This document shows positions 44,524 through 53,241 of a DNA stretch of 64,000 nt, in pieces (the stretch's first letter is position 1; every line of letters starts with the position of its first letter). The DNA lies in contig JBBEAY010000041.1 of assembly GCA_040882605.1 (NCBI GenBank), positions 47,357 through 111,356 on the forward strand, in the 5' to 3' direction. The stretch is from JAOUEA01 sp040882605. Lineage in GTDB: Bacteria > Actinomycetota > UBA4738 > HRBIN12. The translations under genes and the position numbers were made by a program. Below the pieces are notes generated by a model that saw only the letters and a list, made by a program, of their open reading frames with translations, was not told the DNA's origin and ran no database searches.

Positions 44524-45186
44524 GTGGGCAAGCTCGCTGCGTCGATCCTGTCAGCCGACCTCGCGTATCTCGCCGATCAGGTCAAGCTCGTCCACGACCA
44601 TGCCGACATCATCCATATCGACATCATGGACGGACATTTCGTACCTCCCATCGCATTGGGCACGGTGGTGGTCGCCTCACTGCGGCCGCACACCGATCGC
44701 ACCATGCACGGCCACCTCATGGTGGACGCTCCCGAAGCTTTCTTCGAGGAGCTCGCCGAGGCGGGTCTCGATGTCGTGTCGTTCCATCACGAGGCGGTCG
44801 CCGACCCGCTGACGGCGATCGACCGGGCTCGCGCGGCGGGTCTCGGCGCCGGTGTGGCGATCAACATGCACACCCCCGTCGACGAGGTCTTTGCGTACCT
44901 CGATCACGTCGACGACGTGATGCTCATGAGCATCGAGCCAGGGTGGAGCGGGCAAACCCTTGACCCCGGCGTGTACCCGAGGATCGAGGCGGTGCGCAAC
45001 GAGGCCGATCGCCGTGGGCTGCCCGTCGAGATCGAGATCGATGGCGGGGTCAAGATCGATAACGCCCAACGAGCCGTGCAGGCCGGTGCGACGGTTCTCG
45101 TCAGCGCCAGTGGCGTTTTCCAAGCCGATGACCCGGCCGAGAATGCCCGCGTGCTCAAGGCGATCGTCAACGGGGAGGCGGCCTAG
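44524..45186 (+). CDS. rpe: Ribulose-phosphate 3-epimerase
   Basis: 220 aa TIM barrel. ASILSADLAYLADQV, HIDIMDGHFVPPIALG with metal ligands His and Asp, HLMV (metal ligand His), MSIEPGWSGQ and EIDGGVKIDNA are present. Interconverts ribulose and xylulose 5-phosphate; ribulose 5-phosphate also feeds ribBA downstream. Its stop is directly followed by the next ATG. Confidence 0.94.
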   Translation: MGKLAASILSADLAYLADQVKLVHDHADIIHIDIMDGHFVPPIALGTVVVASLRPHTDRTMHGHLMVDAPEAFFEELAEAGLDVVSFHHEAVADPLTAIDRARAAGLGAGVAINMHTPVDEVFAYLDHVDDVMLMSIEPGWSGQTLDPGVYPRIEAVRNEADRRGLPVEIEIDGGVKIDNAQRAVQAGATVLVSASGVFQADDPAENARVLKAIVNGEAA

Positions 45187-46116
45187 ATGGCGGAGACGAT
45201 CCTCGTCGTCGACGACGATCCCGACATCGCCCGATTCGTCGAGGTGAACCTGCGCTCGGCCGGGTACGACGTGGCGGTCGCAGGAGACGGCGAGGTCGCG
45301 CTCGAGCTCGCGGGCTCTCTTCGCCCCGATCTCGTGCTCCTCGACGTCATGATGCCTCGCCTCGACGGGTTCGAGGTGGCCCAGCGGCTCCGGAAGAACC
45401 CTCAGACCGCCAACACCAGCATCATCATGCTGACGGCCAAGGCGTTGTCGGCCGACAAGGTCACGGGGCTGCAGTCGGGCGCCGACGACTACATCATCAA
45501 GCCGTTCGACCCGATCGAGCTGTTGGCCAGGGTCAAGGGCACGCTCCGTCGTGCCAGGGAGATGCGCAACCTCTCCCCGCTCACCGGTCTGCCGGGCAAC
45601 ATCCGGATCCAGGAGGAGGTCGAGCGTCAGGTGCGCGAAGAGCGAGACTTCGCGGTGCTGTACTGCGACCTCGACAACTTCAAGGCATACAACGACCAGA
45701 AGGGCTTCGTGCGCGGCGACCGAATGATCCAGGCGACCGCGCGCATCATCCAGGATTCCGTCGTCGGTCACGACGGCGCCCATGGATTCGTGGGGCATGT
45801 CGGAGGCGACGACTTCGTGGTCGTGGTGCACCCCGATGTTGCCGAGGCAGTTGCCAAGGTGGTCTGCGAGACGTTCGACGCCGCGAGGGATGAGTTCTAC
45901 GAGCCCGAGGATCTCGAGCGCGGGTTCGTCCGCGTCGAAGACCGCAAGGGTGTGTTGCAGGACATCCCGTTGGTCGGTATCTCGATCGGCATCGCCTCGA
46001 GCGCCCGCCGGCCGTTCGACCACTACGGCGAGGCGGTCTCAGTCGCGACCGAGATGAAGCAGTTCGCCAAGCGCGACGCCGGCTCGTCCTACGCGATCGA
46101 CCAGCGCACGACTTGA
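45187..46116 (+). CDS. Response regulator with GGDEF-type output domain
   Basis: 309 aa. Receiver domain 1-120 with DDDP acid pocket, phosphoacceptor Asp53 in LVLLDVMMPRLDGF, and Lys in IIKPFDPIELLARV. Residues about 135-300 form a diguanylate-cyclase-like domain (SPLTGLPGNIRIQEEV, LYCDLDNFKAYND); the signature is GGDDF rather than GGDEF. No partner kinase adjoins it. Could make or sense cyclic di-GMP; activity uncertain. Confidence 0.85.
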   Translation: MAETILVVDDDPDIARFVEVNLRSAGYDVAVAGDGEVALELAGSLRPDLVLLDVMMPRLDGFEVAQRLRKNPQTANTSIIMLTAKALSADKVTGLQSGADDYIIKPFDPIELLARVKGTLRRAREMRNLSPLTGLPGNIRIQEEVERQVREERDFAVLYCDLDNFKAYNDQKGFVRGDRMIQATARIIQDSVVGHDGAHGFVGHVGGDDFVVVVHPDVAEAVAKVVCETFDAARDEFYEPEDLERGFVRVEDRKGVLQDIPLVGISIGIASSARRPFDHYGEAVSVATEMKQFAKRDAGSSYAIDQRTT

Positions 46117-46217
46117 GCGAAGCCGTCCCTCGAGTCGCCCTCGTGTCGTCGTTCGAAGCGTCCATCGCGATGCCCGCTCCAGACGGATCCGACTTCCCTT
46201 ATCGGCGCCGGCCCACG

Positions 46218-46223
46218 TATACT
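46218..46223 (+). promoter_or_regulatory. Predicted -10 of the riboflavin operon
   Basis: TATACT, about 20 bases before the FMN riboswitch; transcription would begin near 46230. No good -35 is seen at the expected place. Confidence 0.6.
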
Positions 46224-46239
46224 CCGGCGAGAAGCTCGT

Positions 46240-46359
46240 TTCCGGGGCGGGGCGTAACTCCCCACCGGCGGTGAGAGTCCGCGACCCCACGGCCGCCAGC
46301 CGTGGGTTGATCCGGTGAGATTCCGGAACCGACCGTGAAAGTCGGGATGGGAGGAGACG
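46240..46359 (+). promoter_or_regulatory. FMN riboswitch (RFN element)
   Basis: The conserved pieces occur in order: GGGGCGGGGCG, AACTCCCCACCGGCGGTGAG, AGTCCGCGACCC, a variable arm (ACGGCCGCCAGCCGTGGGT), TTGATCCGGTGAGATTCCGG, AACCGACCGTGAAAGTC and GGGATGGGAGGA. FMN binding should turn down ribD-ribE-ribBA-ribH. After it (46359-46445) there is a hairpin GGCAC...GTGCC and a CCGCC/GGCGG stem next to the ribD ribosome site, but no T run, so control is probably at translation. Together with the promoter this fills the 329-bp gap 46117-46445. Confidence 0.94.
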
Positions 46360-46445
46360 GGCACACGGCTCGGCCGTGCCTTCCGTACGCGTCCGTGACC
46401 GCCGTGCGCCTGCCGTGCCCACCCGCCTCGGGCGGAGGAGGCACG

Positions 46446-47558
46446 ATGGCACCGATCGACGAGGCGCACATGCGGCGGGCGCTCGAGCTCGCTCAGCGAG
46501 GCTGGGGTACCGTCTCACCCAACCCCATGGTGGGTGCCGTCGTGCTCCGTGGTGACGACGTCGTCGGTGAGGGTTGGTATCACGGCCCCAGAGGCGAGCC
46601 CCACGCCGAGGTCCACGCCCTGCGCCAGGCGGGAGACGCTGCGCGCGGCGCAACCGTGGTGTGCACCCTCGAGCCCTGCGACCACTTCGCCAGCACGCCC
46701 CCGTGCACCCGCGCCTTGATCGATGCTGGCGTTGCGCGGGTCGTGGTGGCTGCGGCCGATCCGAACCCCGTCGTCGACGGTCGCGGCGTCGCGCGACTGC
46801 GCGAGGCCGGCATCGAGGTCGAGACCGGGCTGCTCGAGCACGACGCCCGGGCGTTGAACGTCGCGTTCGAACGCCACGTCACGACCGGGCAGCCGTACGT
46901 CGTGCTGAAGATGGCGTCGAGCCTCGACGGTAAGACGGCAGCGAGCGACGGCACGTCGCGATGGATCACAGGCGAGGGCGCCCGAGCCGATGTGCATCAT
47001 CTCCGCGCCTGGTCCGACGCGATCGTGGTGGGCGCGGCGACCGCGATCTCCGACGACCCCGCGCTGACCGTACGGGGCCTCGATGCGGCCACGGCGAGGC
47101 AGCCACTGCGGGTCGTGGTCGACTCCGCAGGAAGGGTGCCGCCGACGCTTCAACTGTTCGATGGTGTCGCGCCGACGCTCGTCGCCACGACCGAGCGCGC
47201 CCCCCGGGCGCAAATCGTCGAGTGGGCGCACGCGGGCGCCGACGTCGCGGTGCTAGATCGCGACGCCGACGGGCGCGTTTCGCTCCCATCGCTCGTCGAA
47301 GATCTCGGCAAGCGCGACGTGCAGGGCCTCTTGATCGAGGGAGGCGCCACGCTCGCCTGGAGCGCGGTACGTGAGGACCTGATCGATCGGGTCGTGCTGT
47401 ACCTCGCGCCGCTGCTGGTCGGCGGATCGAGCGCGCCCACGGCCCTGTCGGGCGAAGGGTTCGCTCCGATCGGTGAGGCGCTGCGTCTCGGTCCGCTCAC
47501 GGTGGCAGCGATCGATGAAGATCTGAAGGTGGTGGCCGATGTTCACGGGCATCGTTGA
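46446..47558 (+). CDS. ribD: Bifunctional diaminohydroxyphosphoribosylaminopyrimidine deaminase / reductase RibD
   Basis: 370 aa from the ATG at 46446, which follows GGAGGAGG; the frame is open upstream through the riboswitch but that part is not coding. Deaminase domain: zinc ligands in HAEVHAL and EPCDHFASTPPC (the usual Gly after His-x is Ala-containing here). Reductase domain from about 148: VLKMASSLDGKTAASDGTS and LLIEGGATLAW. Steps two and three of riboflavin synthesis. Overlaps ribE by 20 bases. Confidence 0.93.
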   Translation: MAPIDEAHMRRALELAQRGWGTVSPNPMVGAVVLRGDDVVGEGWYHGPRGEPHAEVHALRQAGDAARGATVVCTLEPCDHFASTPPCTRALIDAGVARVVVAAADPNPVVDGRGVARLREAGIEVETGLLEHDARALNVAFERHVTTGQPYVVLKMASSLDGKTAASDGTSRWITGEGARADVHHLRAWSDAIVVGAATAISDDPALTVRGLDAATARQPLRVVVDSAGRVPPTLQLFDGVAPTLVATTERAPRAQIVEWAHAGADVAVLDRDADGRVSLPSLVEDLGKRDVQGLLIEGGATLAWSAVREDLIDRVVLYLAPLLVGGSSAPTALSGEGFAPIGEALRLGPLTVAAIDEDLKVVADVHGHR

Positions 47559-48132
47559 GGAGATCGGTTCGGTCCGCTCCCTCGCCCGCGGCCGCCTCGT
47601 GGTGGCCTGCGACACCGTGACCGACGACAGCGATGTGGGCGCCTCGGTGGCGGTGAATGGTGTCTGTCTCACCGTGGTGGAGCGAACGCCGGGCGACGCG
47701 CTGGCCTTCGACCTCTCCGAGGAGACCGTCGCCCGGACGAGCCTGCGGCGCCTCTCGACCGGCGCGCCGGTGAACCTCGAGCGGCCGATCACCCTCGCGG
47801 CGCGCCTCGGAGGTCACATGGTGCAGGGCCACGTCGACGGGGTCGGCGAGGTGGTGGCCGTCGATCGCGACGCCGCTGGTGGTGCGCGCGTGCGCCTCGC
47901 CGTGCCGCCGGAGCTTCGCCGCTACACGGTCGAGAAGGGCTCGGTCACCGTCGACGGCGTGAGCCTCACGGTGGCGGAGCTCCATGGCGACGGGGTCACG
48001 ATCGCGCTGATCCCGCACACCTTGTCCGTGACGTCGCTGGGCGAAGCCGCCCGCGGCGACCCGGTCAACCTCGAGGTCGACATGATCGCGAGGTACGTCG
48101 AACGGCTGCTCGAACACCCGAGGGAAGGATGA
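47539..48132 (+). CDS. ribE: Riboflavin synthase alpha chain
   Basis: 197 aa, two lumazine-binding repeats: MFTGIVEEIGSV ... VNGVCLTVVE and, in the second, MVQGHVDGVGEV ... VDGVSLTVAEL. Forms riboflavin from two lumazines. Its stop overlaps ribBA as ATGA. Confidence 0.94.
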   Translation: MFTGIVEEIGSVRSLARGRLVVACDTVTDDSDVGASVAVNGVCLTVVERTPGDALAFDLSEETVARTSLRRLSTGAPVNLERPITLAARLGGHMVQGHVDGVGEVVAVDRDAAGGARVRLAVPPELRRYTVEKGSVTVDGVSLTVAELHGDGVTIALIPHTLSVTSLGEAARGDPVNLEVDMIARYVERLLEHPREG

Positions 48133-49415
48133 CTGCGATGAGCGAACACGTGACAGAGATCGACGACACGCAGGGCGGGGTCTTCGCCACCATCGATGAG
48201 GCGGTGGAAGACATCCGGCAAGGACGCATCGTGATCGTGGTTGACGACGCCGACCGAGAGAACGAAGGCGATCTGATCATGGCTGCGGAGAAGGCCACGC
48301 CAGAGTCGATCGCCTTCATCGTTCGATACTCGAGCGGGGTGATCTGCATGCCGGTGCTTGGAGGGCGCCTTGACGAGCTAGATATCCCGTTGATGGTCGC
48401 GACGAATACGGACCTTCGACGAACAGCGTTCACCGTCTCGATCGACGCCAGACGAGGCATCAGCACCGGGATCTCGGCTTCCGACCGCGCCGCGACGATC
48501 CGCGCGATAGTGGATCCTGCGACCAAGCCGGAGGACTTCTCGCGTCCCGGTCATATCTTCCCGTTGCGATACCGAGAGGGAGGGGTCCTCAAGCGCGCCG
48601 GACACACGGAGGCATCCGTCGACCTCGCCCGACTTGCAGGCTTGTATCCGGCGGGGGTGCTCTGCGAGACCGTGAACGATGACGGCACTATGGCGCGGCT
48701 TCCCGATCTGGCGCGATTCGCGCAGACACACGGACTCAAGGTCATCTCGATCGCCGATCTGATCGACTATCGTCGTCATCGCGAGGTGTTGGTGGAGCGT
48801 GTCGCCGAAGCGACGATCCCGACGCCGTACGGAGAGTTCCGCTCGTACGCCTACGAGAGCCTCATCGACGGCCGAACCCACATGGCTTTGGTGATGGGCG
48901 AGGTGGGCGATGGCCGGGGGGTGCTGACCCGGGTCCACTCCGAGTGCCTGACCGGTGACGTGTTCGGGTCGCTGCGGTGTGACTGTGGCGGTCAGCTCGA
49001 CCGGGCCATGGAGATGATCGGCTCAGAAGGCCGGGGGATCGTGCTATACGTGCGTGGGCACGAAGGCCGGGCGATCGGCCTCACCCACAAGCTGCGTGCT
49101 TACGAACTGCAAGATCAGGGTCGTGACACCGTCGAGGCGAACCTCGAGCTGGGGTTCCCGGCCGATCAGCGCGAATACGGCATCGGCGCGCAGATCCTCG
49201 TGGATCTCGGCGTAAGCACGATGCGCCTGCTCACGAACAATCCCGACAAGCGCGCCGGTCTCGAGGGCTACGGGCTCGCGATCGACGATCGGCTGCCGCT
49301 GCAGATCGCCCCCACGGCCGAGAACATCGGCTACCTGCGGACCAAGCAGGAGAAGATGGGCCACCTGCTCGACATGCCCGAGGCAGAGCCCGAAGGCGCC
49401 GAGGCTCGCGCGTGA
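48129..49415 (+). CDS. ribBA: Bifunctional DHBP synthase / GTP cyclohydrolase II
   Basis: 428 aa. RibB half (1-215): VVDDADRENEGDLIMAAE, SIDARRGISTGISASDRA, and RPGHIFPLRYREGGVLKRAG with GHTEASVDL. RibA half: zinc ligands in ECLTGDVFGSLRCDCGGQ, then RGHEGRAIGL (Ala where most relatives have Gly) and RLLTNNPDKRAGLEGYGL. Supplies both starting molecules of the pathway. The end overlaps ribH by four bases. Confidence 0.94.
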   Translation: MTAMSEHVTEIDDTQGGVFATIDEAVEDIRQGRIVIVVDDADRENEGDLIMAAEKATPESIAFIVRYSSGVICMPVLGGRLDELDIPLMVATNTDLRRTAFTVSIDARRGISTGISASDRAATIRAIVDPATKPEDFSRPGHIFPLRYREGGVLKRAGHTEASVDLARLAGLYPAGVLCETVNDDGTMARLPDLARFAQTHGLKVISIADLIDYRRHREVLVERVAEATIPTPYGEFRSYAYESLIDGRTHMALVMGEVGDGRGVLTRVHSECLTGDVFGSLRCDCGGQLDRAMEMIGSEGRGIVLYVRGHEGRAIGLTHKLRAYELQDQGRDTVEANLELGFPADQREYGIGAQILVDLGVSTMRLLTNNPDKRAGLEGYGLAIDDRLPLQIAPTAENIGYLRTKQEKMGHLLDMPEAEPEGAEARA

Positions 49416-49897
49416 CGACGTTCGTCGGCCGCCTCGATGGGTCGGGCCGGCGCATGGCCGTAGTCGCGGCGCGGTACAACGAGATCGTGACCGCGAAGCT
49501 CGTCGAGGGCGCCGTCGCGGCGCTCGCGAAGCACGGCGTGGCCGACGACGCGGTCGACATCGCGTGGGTGCCGGGCGCCTTCGAGATACCGCTGGTCGCA
49601 TCGCGCCTCGCGCGATCGGGCGCGTACGACGCGGTGATCTGCCTTGGAGCGGTCATCCGGGGCGATACGGCGCATTTCGACCTGGTCGCGAATGAGGCTG
49701 CCCGAGGGATCGCCCAGGTAGCTCACGAGACGGGCGTCCCGGTGATCTTCGAGGTGCTCGCGACCGATGATCTCGCCCAGGCTGAGGAGCGCGCGGGCGG
49801 TGCGCACGGCAACAAGGGCTGGGAAGCCGCCGAGGCGGCGCTCGAGACCGCGTCGCTCATGGATCAGCTTCCCGGCGATAGGGGATCTGGGAGATGA
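49412..49897 (+). CDS. ribH: 6,7-dimethyl-8-ribityllumazine synthase
   Basis: 161 aa. RYNEIVTAKLVEGAV, WVPGAFEIPLVASRLA, CLGAVIRGDTAHFDLVANEA and GVLATDD-type region are present, with the catalytic His in TAHFD. Forms the icosahedral or pentameric lumazine synthase. Last rib gene. Confidence 0.93.
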   Translation: MTTFVGRLDGSGRRMAVVAARYNEIVTAKLVEGAVAALAKHGVADDAVDIAWVPGAFEIPLVASRLARSGAYDAVICLGAVIRGDTAHFDLVANEAARGIAQVAHETGVPVIFEVLATDDLAQAEERAGGAHGNKGWEAAEAALETASLMDQLPGDRGSGR

Positions 49898-49944
49898 TGG
49901 CCGAAGCCACGACGCGGGCCGCAACCGCAACGGAGGTGCCGTAG

Positions 49945-50295
49945 ATGTTGGTCGACAAGCCCTGGGGAAAGGTGGCGACGTACTCGTTGAACCAGCCATC
50001 GTCGGTTCGAGTGATCACCGTGGAACCCGAGCAGGAGACGAGCGTGCACTACCACCGCATGCGCGACGAGATGTGGGTGGTGCTCGATCCGGGACTCACC
50101 ATCGAGATCGGGAACCGGGTCGTCGAGGCTCAACCGGGCGAAGAGTTCATGATCCCCGCCGAGGAGACGCATCGCATCCGGTGCGGCAGGGCCTCGCGCG
50201 GACGCATCCTCGAGATCGCCTACGGCTACACGATCGAAGACGACACGCAACGGCTCGAGGACGCGTACGGACGTCCGCTCGAACCCGATTGGTGA
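49945..50295 (+). CDS. Cupin, mannose-6-phosphate isomerase type II-like
   Basis: 116 aa single cupin. Starts KPWGKVATYSLN and has metal-binding HYHRMRDEMWVVLDPG and EEFMIPAEETHRIRCG; ends with IEDDTQRLEDAYGRPLE, the ending typical of the isomerase part of GDP-mannose pyrophosphorylase/phosphomannose isomerase fusions, here alone. Could isomerise a sugar phosphate. Ribosome site GGAGG precedes the ATG. The link with the rib genes is only position. Confidence 0.8.
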   Translation: MLVDKPWGKVATYSLNQPSSVRVITVEPEQETSVHYHRMRDEMWVVLDPGLTIEIGNRVVEAQPGEEFMIPAEETHRIRCGRASRGRILEIAYGYTIEDDTQRLEDAYGRPLEPDW

Positions 50296-50305
50296 ACGGT
50301 CCAGT

Positions 50306-50349
50306 GTCGACACTCTGCGTCGACACCCCTCGCGTCTGAGCCCTATACT
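50306..50349 (+). promoter_or_regulatory. infC operon promoter with repeated GTCGACAC boxes
   Basis: -10 TATACT (50344-50349). Two copies of GTCGACAC (50306-50313 and 50319-50326), 13 bases apart, cover the -35 region and may be an operator. Transcript start expected near 50356, leaving a leader of about 75 bases. Confidence 0.55.
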
Positions 50350-50384
50350 TCCCGCCCAGAAGTGCACGCACGTGTGTTCGTCAT

Positions 50385-50404
50385 GCACCGGGCCTGCCCG
50401 GTGC
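50385..50404 (+). promoter_or_regulatory. Perfect hairpin in the infC leader
   Basis: GCACCGGG, loop CCTG, CCCGGTGC: eight perfect pairs, 12 bases before the AGGAGG ribosome site. No T run follows. A place for autogenous control by L20 or IF3, or an mRNA stabiliser (inference). Confidence 0.6.
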
Positions 50405-50431
50405 TCGTTCGTCTGTAGGAGGTGATGCGGG

Positions 50432-51142
<711 letters not shown>

Positions 51143-51146
51143 ATCG

Positions 51147-51341
51147 ATGCCGAAGATGAAGAGCCACAGCGCCACCGCGAAGCGCTTCCGCGTGACTCGC
51201 AAAGGCAAGGTGCTGCACCGCAAGGCCACGGGCAATCACATGCTCACCAAGAAGAGCGGAGCCCAACGCCGCCGGGTCGAGGGCATGTCCGAAGTCACCG
51301 CAGAGAAGGCCAAGATCAAGCGGCTGCTGGGGAAGGCCTGA
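51147..51341 (+). CDS. rpmI: 50S ribosomal protein bL35
   Basis: 64 aa. MPKMKSHSATAKRFRVTRKG is the bL35 start; strongly basic throughout (HRKATGNHMLTKKSGAQRRR). ATG lies 12 bases after GAACGAAGGA, in the classical infC-rpmI-rplT operon. Confidence 0.95.
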   Translation: MPKMKSHSATAKRFRVTRKGKVLHRKATGNHMLTKKSGAQRRRVEGMSEVTAEKAKIKRLLGKA

Positions 51342-51344
51342 GCC

Positions 51345-51707
51345 ATGGCGCGAGTGAAGAGAGCGGTTCACGCCCACAAGAAGCGCCGTGCGGTGCTCGA
51401 GCAGGCGAAGGGTTACACCGGCACCCGGCGCAAGCGCTACCGGGCCGCCAAAGAGCAGGTCATGCACTCCGGCATGTACGCCTACCGGGACCGGCGTGAC
51501 CGCAAGGCCCAGTTCCGGCGTCTGTGGATCGCGCGGATCAACGCAGCGGCCCGCCCGCACGGCATGTCGTACTCGCGTTTCATCAACGGACTGAAGACTG
51601 CCGGCATCGAGCTCGATCGCAAGATCCTGGCCGACCTCGCGGTGAACGATCCCACGGCCTTCGCTTCGCTCGTCGAGCAGGCGAAGGCAGCGTCCGCAGC
51701 GGCGTAA
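51345..51707 (+). CDS. rplT: 50S ribosomal protein bL20
   Basis: 120 aa. RVKRAVHAHKKRRAVLEQAK, then GYTGTRRKRYRAAKEQVMHS and RRLWIARINAAARPHGMSYS are standard. Early assembly protein that in other bacteria also represses its own operon. Three bases separate it from rpmI. Confidence 0.96.
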   Translation: MARVKRAVHAHKKRRAVLEQAKGYTGTRRKRYRAAKEQVMHSGMYAYRDRRDRKAQFRRLWIARINAAARPHGMSYSRFINGLKTAGIELDRKILADLAVNDPTAFASLVEQAKAASAAA

Positions 51708-51729
51708 GCTCGCTCGGCCCAGGGGCCCC

Positions 51730-53187
51730 GTGCTGACGTCCGCCCGCAACCCCAAGGTCGCGAGCGCAGCACGCTTGCGCAAACGGGCCCTACGCGATCA
51801 CGACCGTCGGTTCCTGCTGGAAGGCGCCCAGGCCGTGGGTGAAGCGCTCGAAGCGGGCCGGCTCGAGACGCTGTTCACCGCGGTTGACCTCGACCCGCTG
51901 GCGGTCAAGGCCAGGCAGTCGGGCGTCGACACTCACCACGTCGCCGAAGACGTGGTGCGCCACCTCACGTCGACGGTGACCCCGCAAGCGCTCGTGGGAG
52001 TCGCGGCGTTCCTCGACGTCGAGCTGAGCGAGGCTCTCGAGATCGCCCTCGAGCATGATCCGGACGGGTGCGTCGCCGTGCTGCACGAGGTGCGCGACCC
52101 GGGCAACGCCGGCACCGTGCTCCGTTCTGCCGATGCGGCCGGTGCGGGGGCGGTCGTCTTCTCCGAAACCTCCGTCGATGTCTACAACCCCAAGACGGTC
52201 CGCGCATCGGCGGGTTCGGTGTTCCACCTGCCCATCGTGCGCGGTGCACCGACGCTCGATGCGATCGACCGCGCGCGAGAGGCAGGCGCCCGTGTGCTCG
52301 CGATGACGGCCGACAGCGAGGCTGACCTCTACCGAACCGACCTTTCGGGCCCCGTGGTCTTCGTGTTCGGCAATGAGGCGCGCGGCCTTCCCGTTGAGAT
52401 CCTGGATGCTGTCGATGCGCGGGTGCGCGTTCCCCAGTCGGGGCGCGCCGAGTCGCTCAACCTCGCGGCGGCCGCCACCGTCTGCATGTTCGAGTGGAAG
52501 CGGCGCCACATGCCGGCGCCCGAGGCACTCGAGAACATCATCGGGGCGGCGGCCCACGATATCCGTTCGCCGCTCACGGCGATGAAGGGCTTCGGTTACG
52601 CCCTCGAGCGACGATGGGGTTCGATGACCGAGGAGCAGCGTGCCCTGATGCTGCAGGGCATCGTGCACGATGCCGACCGCATGGACACGATCTTGCGCCA
52701 GCTCGTCGATGCCGCCCGCGTGGTCGGCGGCAACCTCGAGGTCTTCAGGGAGCAGGTCGACGTGGGTGAGCTTGTCAGGGGAGTGGCGCAGTCACAGCGT
52801 CGTGACCCCGATCATCCCGAGGTGGAGTGGATCGGCGATGAAGTCGTCGTGTTCGCCGATCCCGCGAGGCTGAAGACGAGCCTGCTGGCGTTCTGCGAGT
52901 CGCTCGTGTGGTGGGGCAGCGACGGCGCGATCACCGTCCACGCCGAGGCCGGCGCAGGCTCCCTCCGGCTCCGTGCCTCCAGGCCTGTGGCCGATCTGGC
53001 CCCGGCCGAGGTGCCGGGGCTGTTCATCCCTCGCCGACCGGGTGAGGGCGCAGGAAGCAAGATCGGGCTCTTCGTCGCCCGAGGTGTCGCCGAGGCCCAG
53101 GGTGGCCGATGCTGGGGCACGGCTGCCGACGGTGTGCTCACGTTCCATCTGGAGCTGCCGGCAGGTCCCGACATCGCGCCGTCGTGA
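51730..53187 (+). CDS. TrmH/SpoU-family rRNA 2'-O-methyltransferase fused to a histidine-kinase-like module
   Basis: 485 aa in one frame. Residues 1-105 are the substrate-binding domain (TSARNPKV, RRFLLEGAQAVGEAL); 110-255 are the SPOUT knot with DPGNAGTVLRSADAAGA, VFVFGNEARGLP and ESLNLAAAA. Straight after comes a dimerisation/phosphoacceptor helix, AAHDIRSPLTAMKGFGYALE with His276, and a HATPase-like domain. The latter is degenerate: the N box reads RLKTSLLAFCESLVWW without the usual Asn, and no DxGxG is seen, though KIGLFVARGVAEAQGG resembles a G2 box. An in-frame ATG at 52510 (Met261) could also start the kinase part alone. Lies between rplT and pheS. Confidence 0.88.
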   Translation: MLTSARNPKVASAARLRKRALRDHDRRFLLEGAQAVGEALEAGRLETLFTAVDLDPLAVKARQSGVDTHHVAEDVVRHLTSTVTPQALVGVAAFLDVELSEALEIALEHDPDGCVAVLHEVRDPGNAGTVLRSADAAGAGAVVFSETSVDVYNPKTVRASAGSVFHLPIVRGAPTLDAIDRAREAGARVLAMTADSEADLYRTDLSGPVVFVFGNEARGLPVEILDAVDARVRVPQSGRAESLNLAAAATVCMFEWKRRHMPAPEALENIIGAAAHDIRSPLTAMKGFGYALERRWGSMTEEQRALMLQGIVHDADRMDTILRQLVDAARVVGGNLEVFREQVDVGELVRGVAQSQRRDPDHPEVEWIGDEVVVFADPARLKTSLLAFCESLVWWGSDGAITVHAEAGAGSLRLRASRPVADLAPAEVPGLFIPRRPGEGAGSKIGLFVARGVAEAQGGRCWGTAADGVLTFHLELPAGPDIAPS

Positions 53188-53225
53188 CCGCGCTGCTCGC
53201 CCCTCGTGGGCCCGATATCGGCCGG

Positions 53226-53231
53226 TAGACT
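53226..53231 (+). promoter_or_regulatory. Predicted -10 element for pheS (near leaderless)
   Basis: TAGACT ten bases before the pheS ATG at 53242, with no Shine-Dalgarno sequence between them. Confidence 0.5.
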
Positions 53232-53241
53232 CTGGCCCCTG

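Noticed and set aside
46335..46445. Upstream start for RibD inside the riboswitch
   Set aside because: The frame is open by chance; the conserved protein begins at 46446 next to GGAGGAGG, and the upstream DNA is needed as RNA structure.
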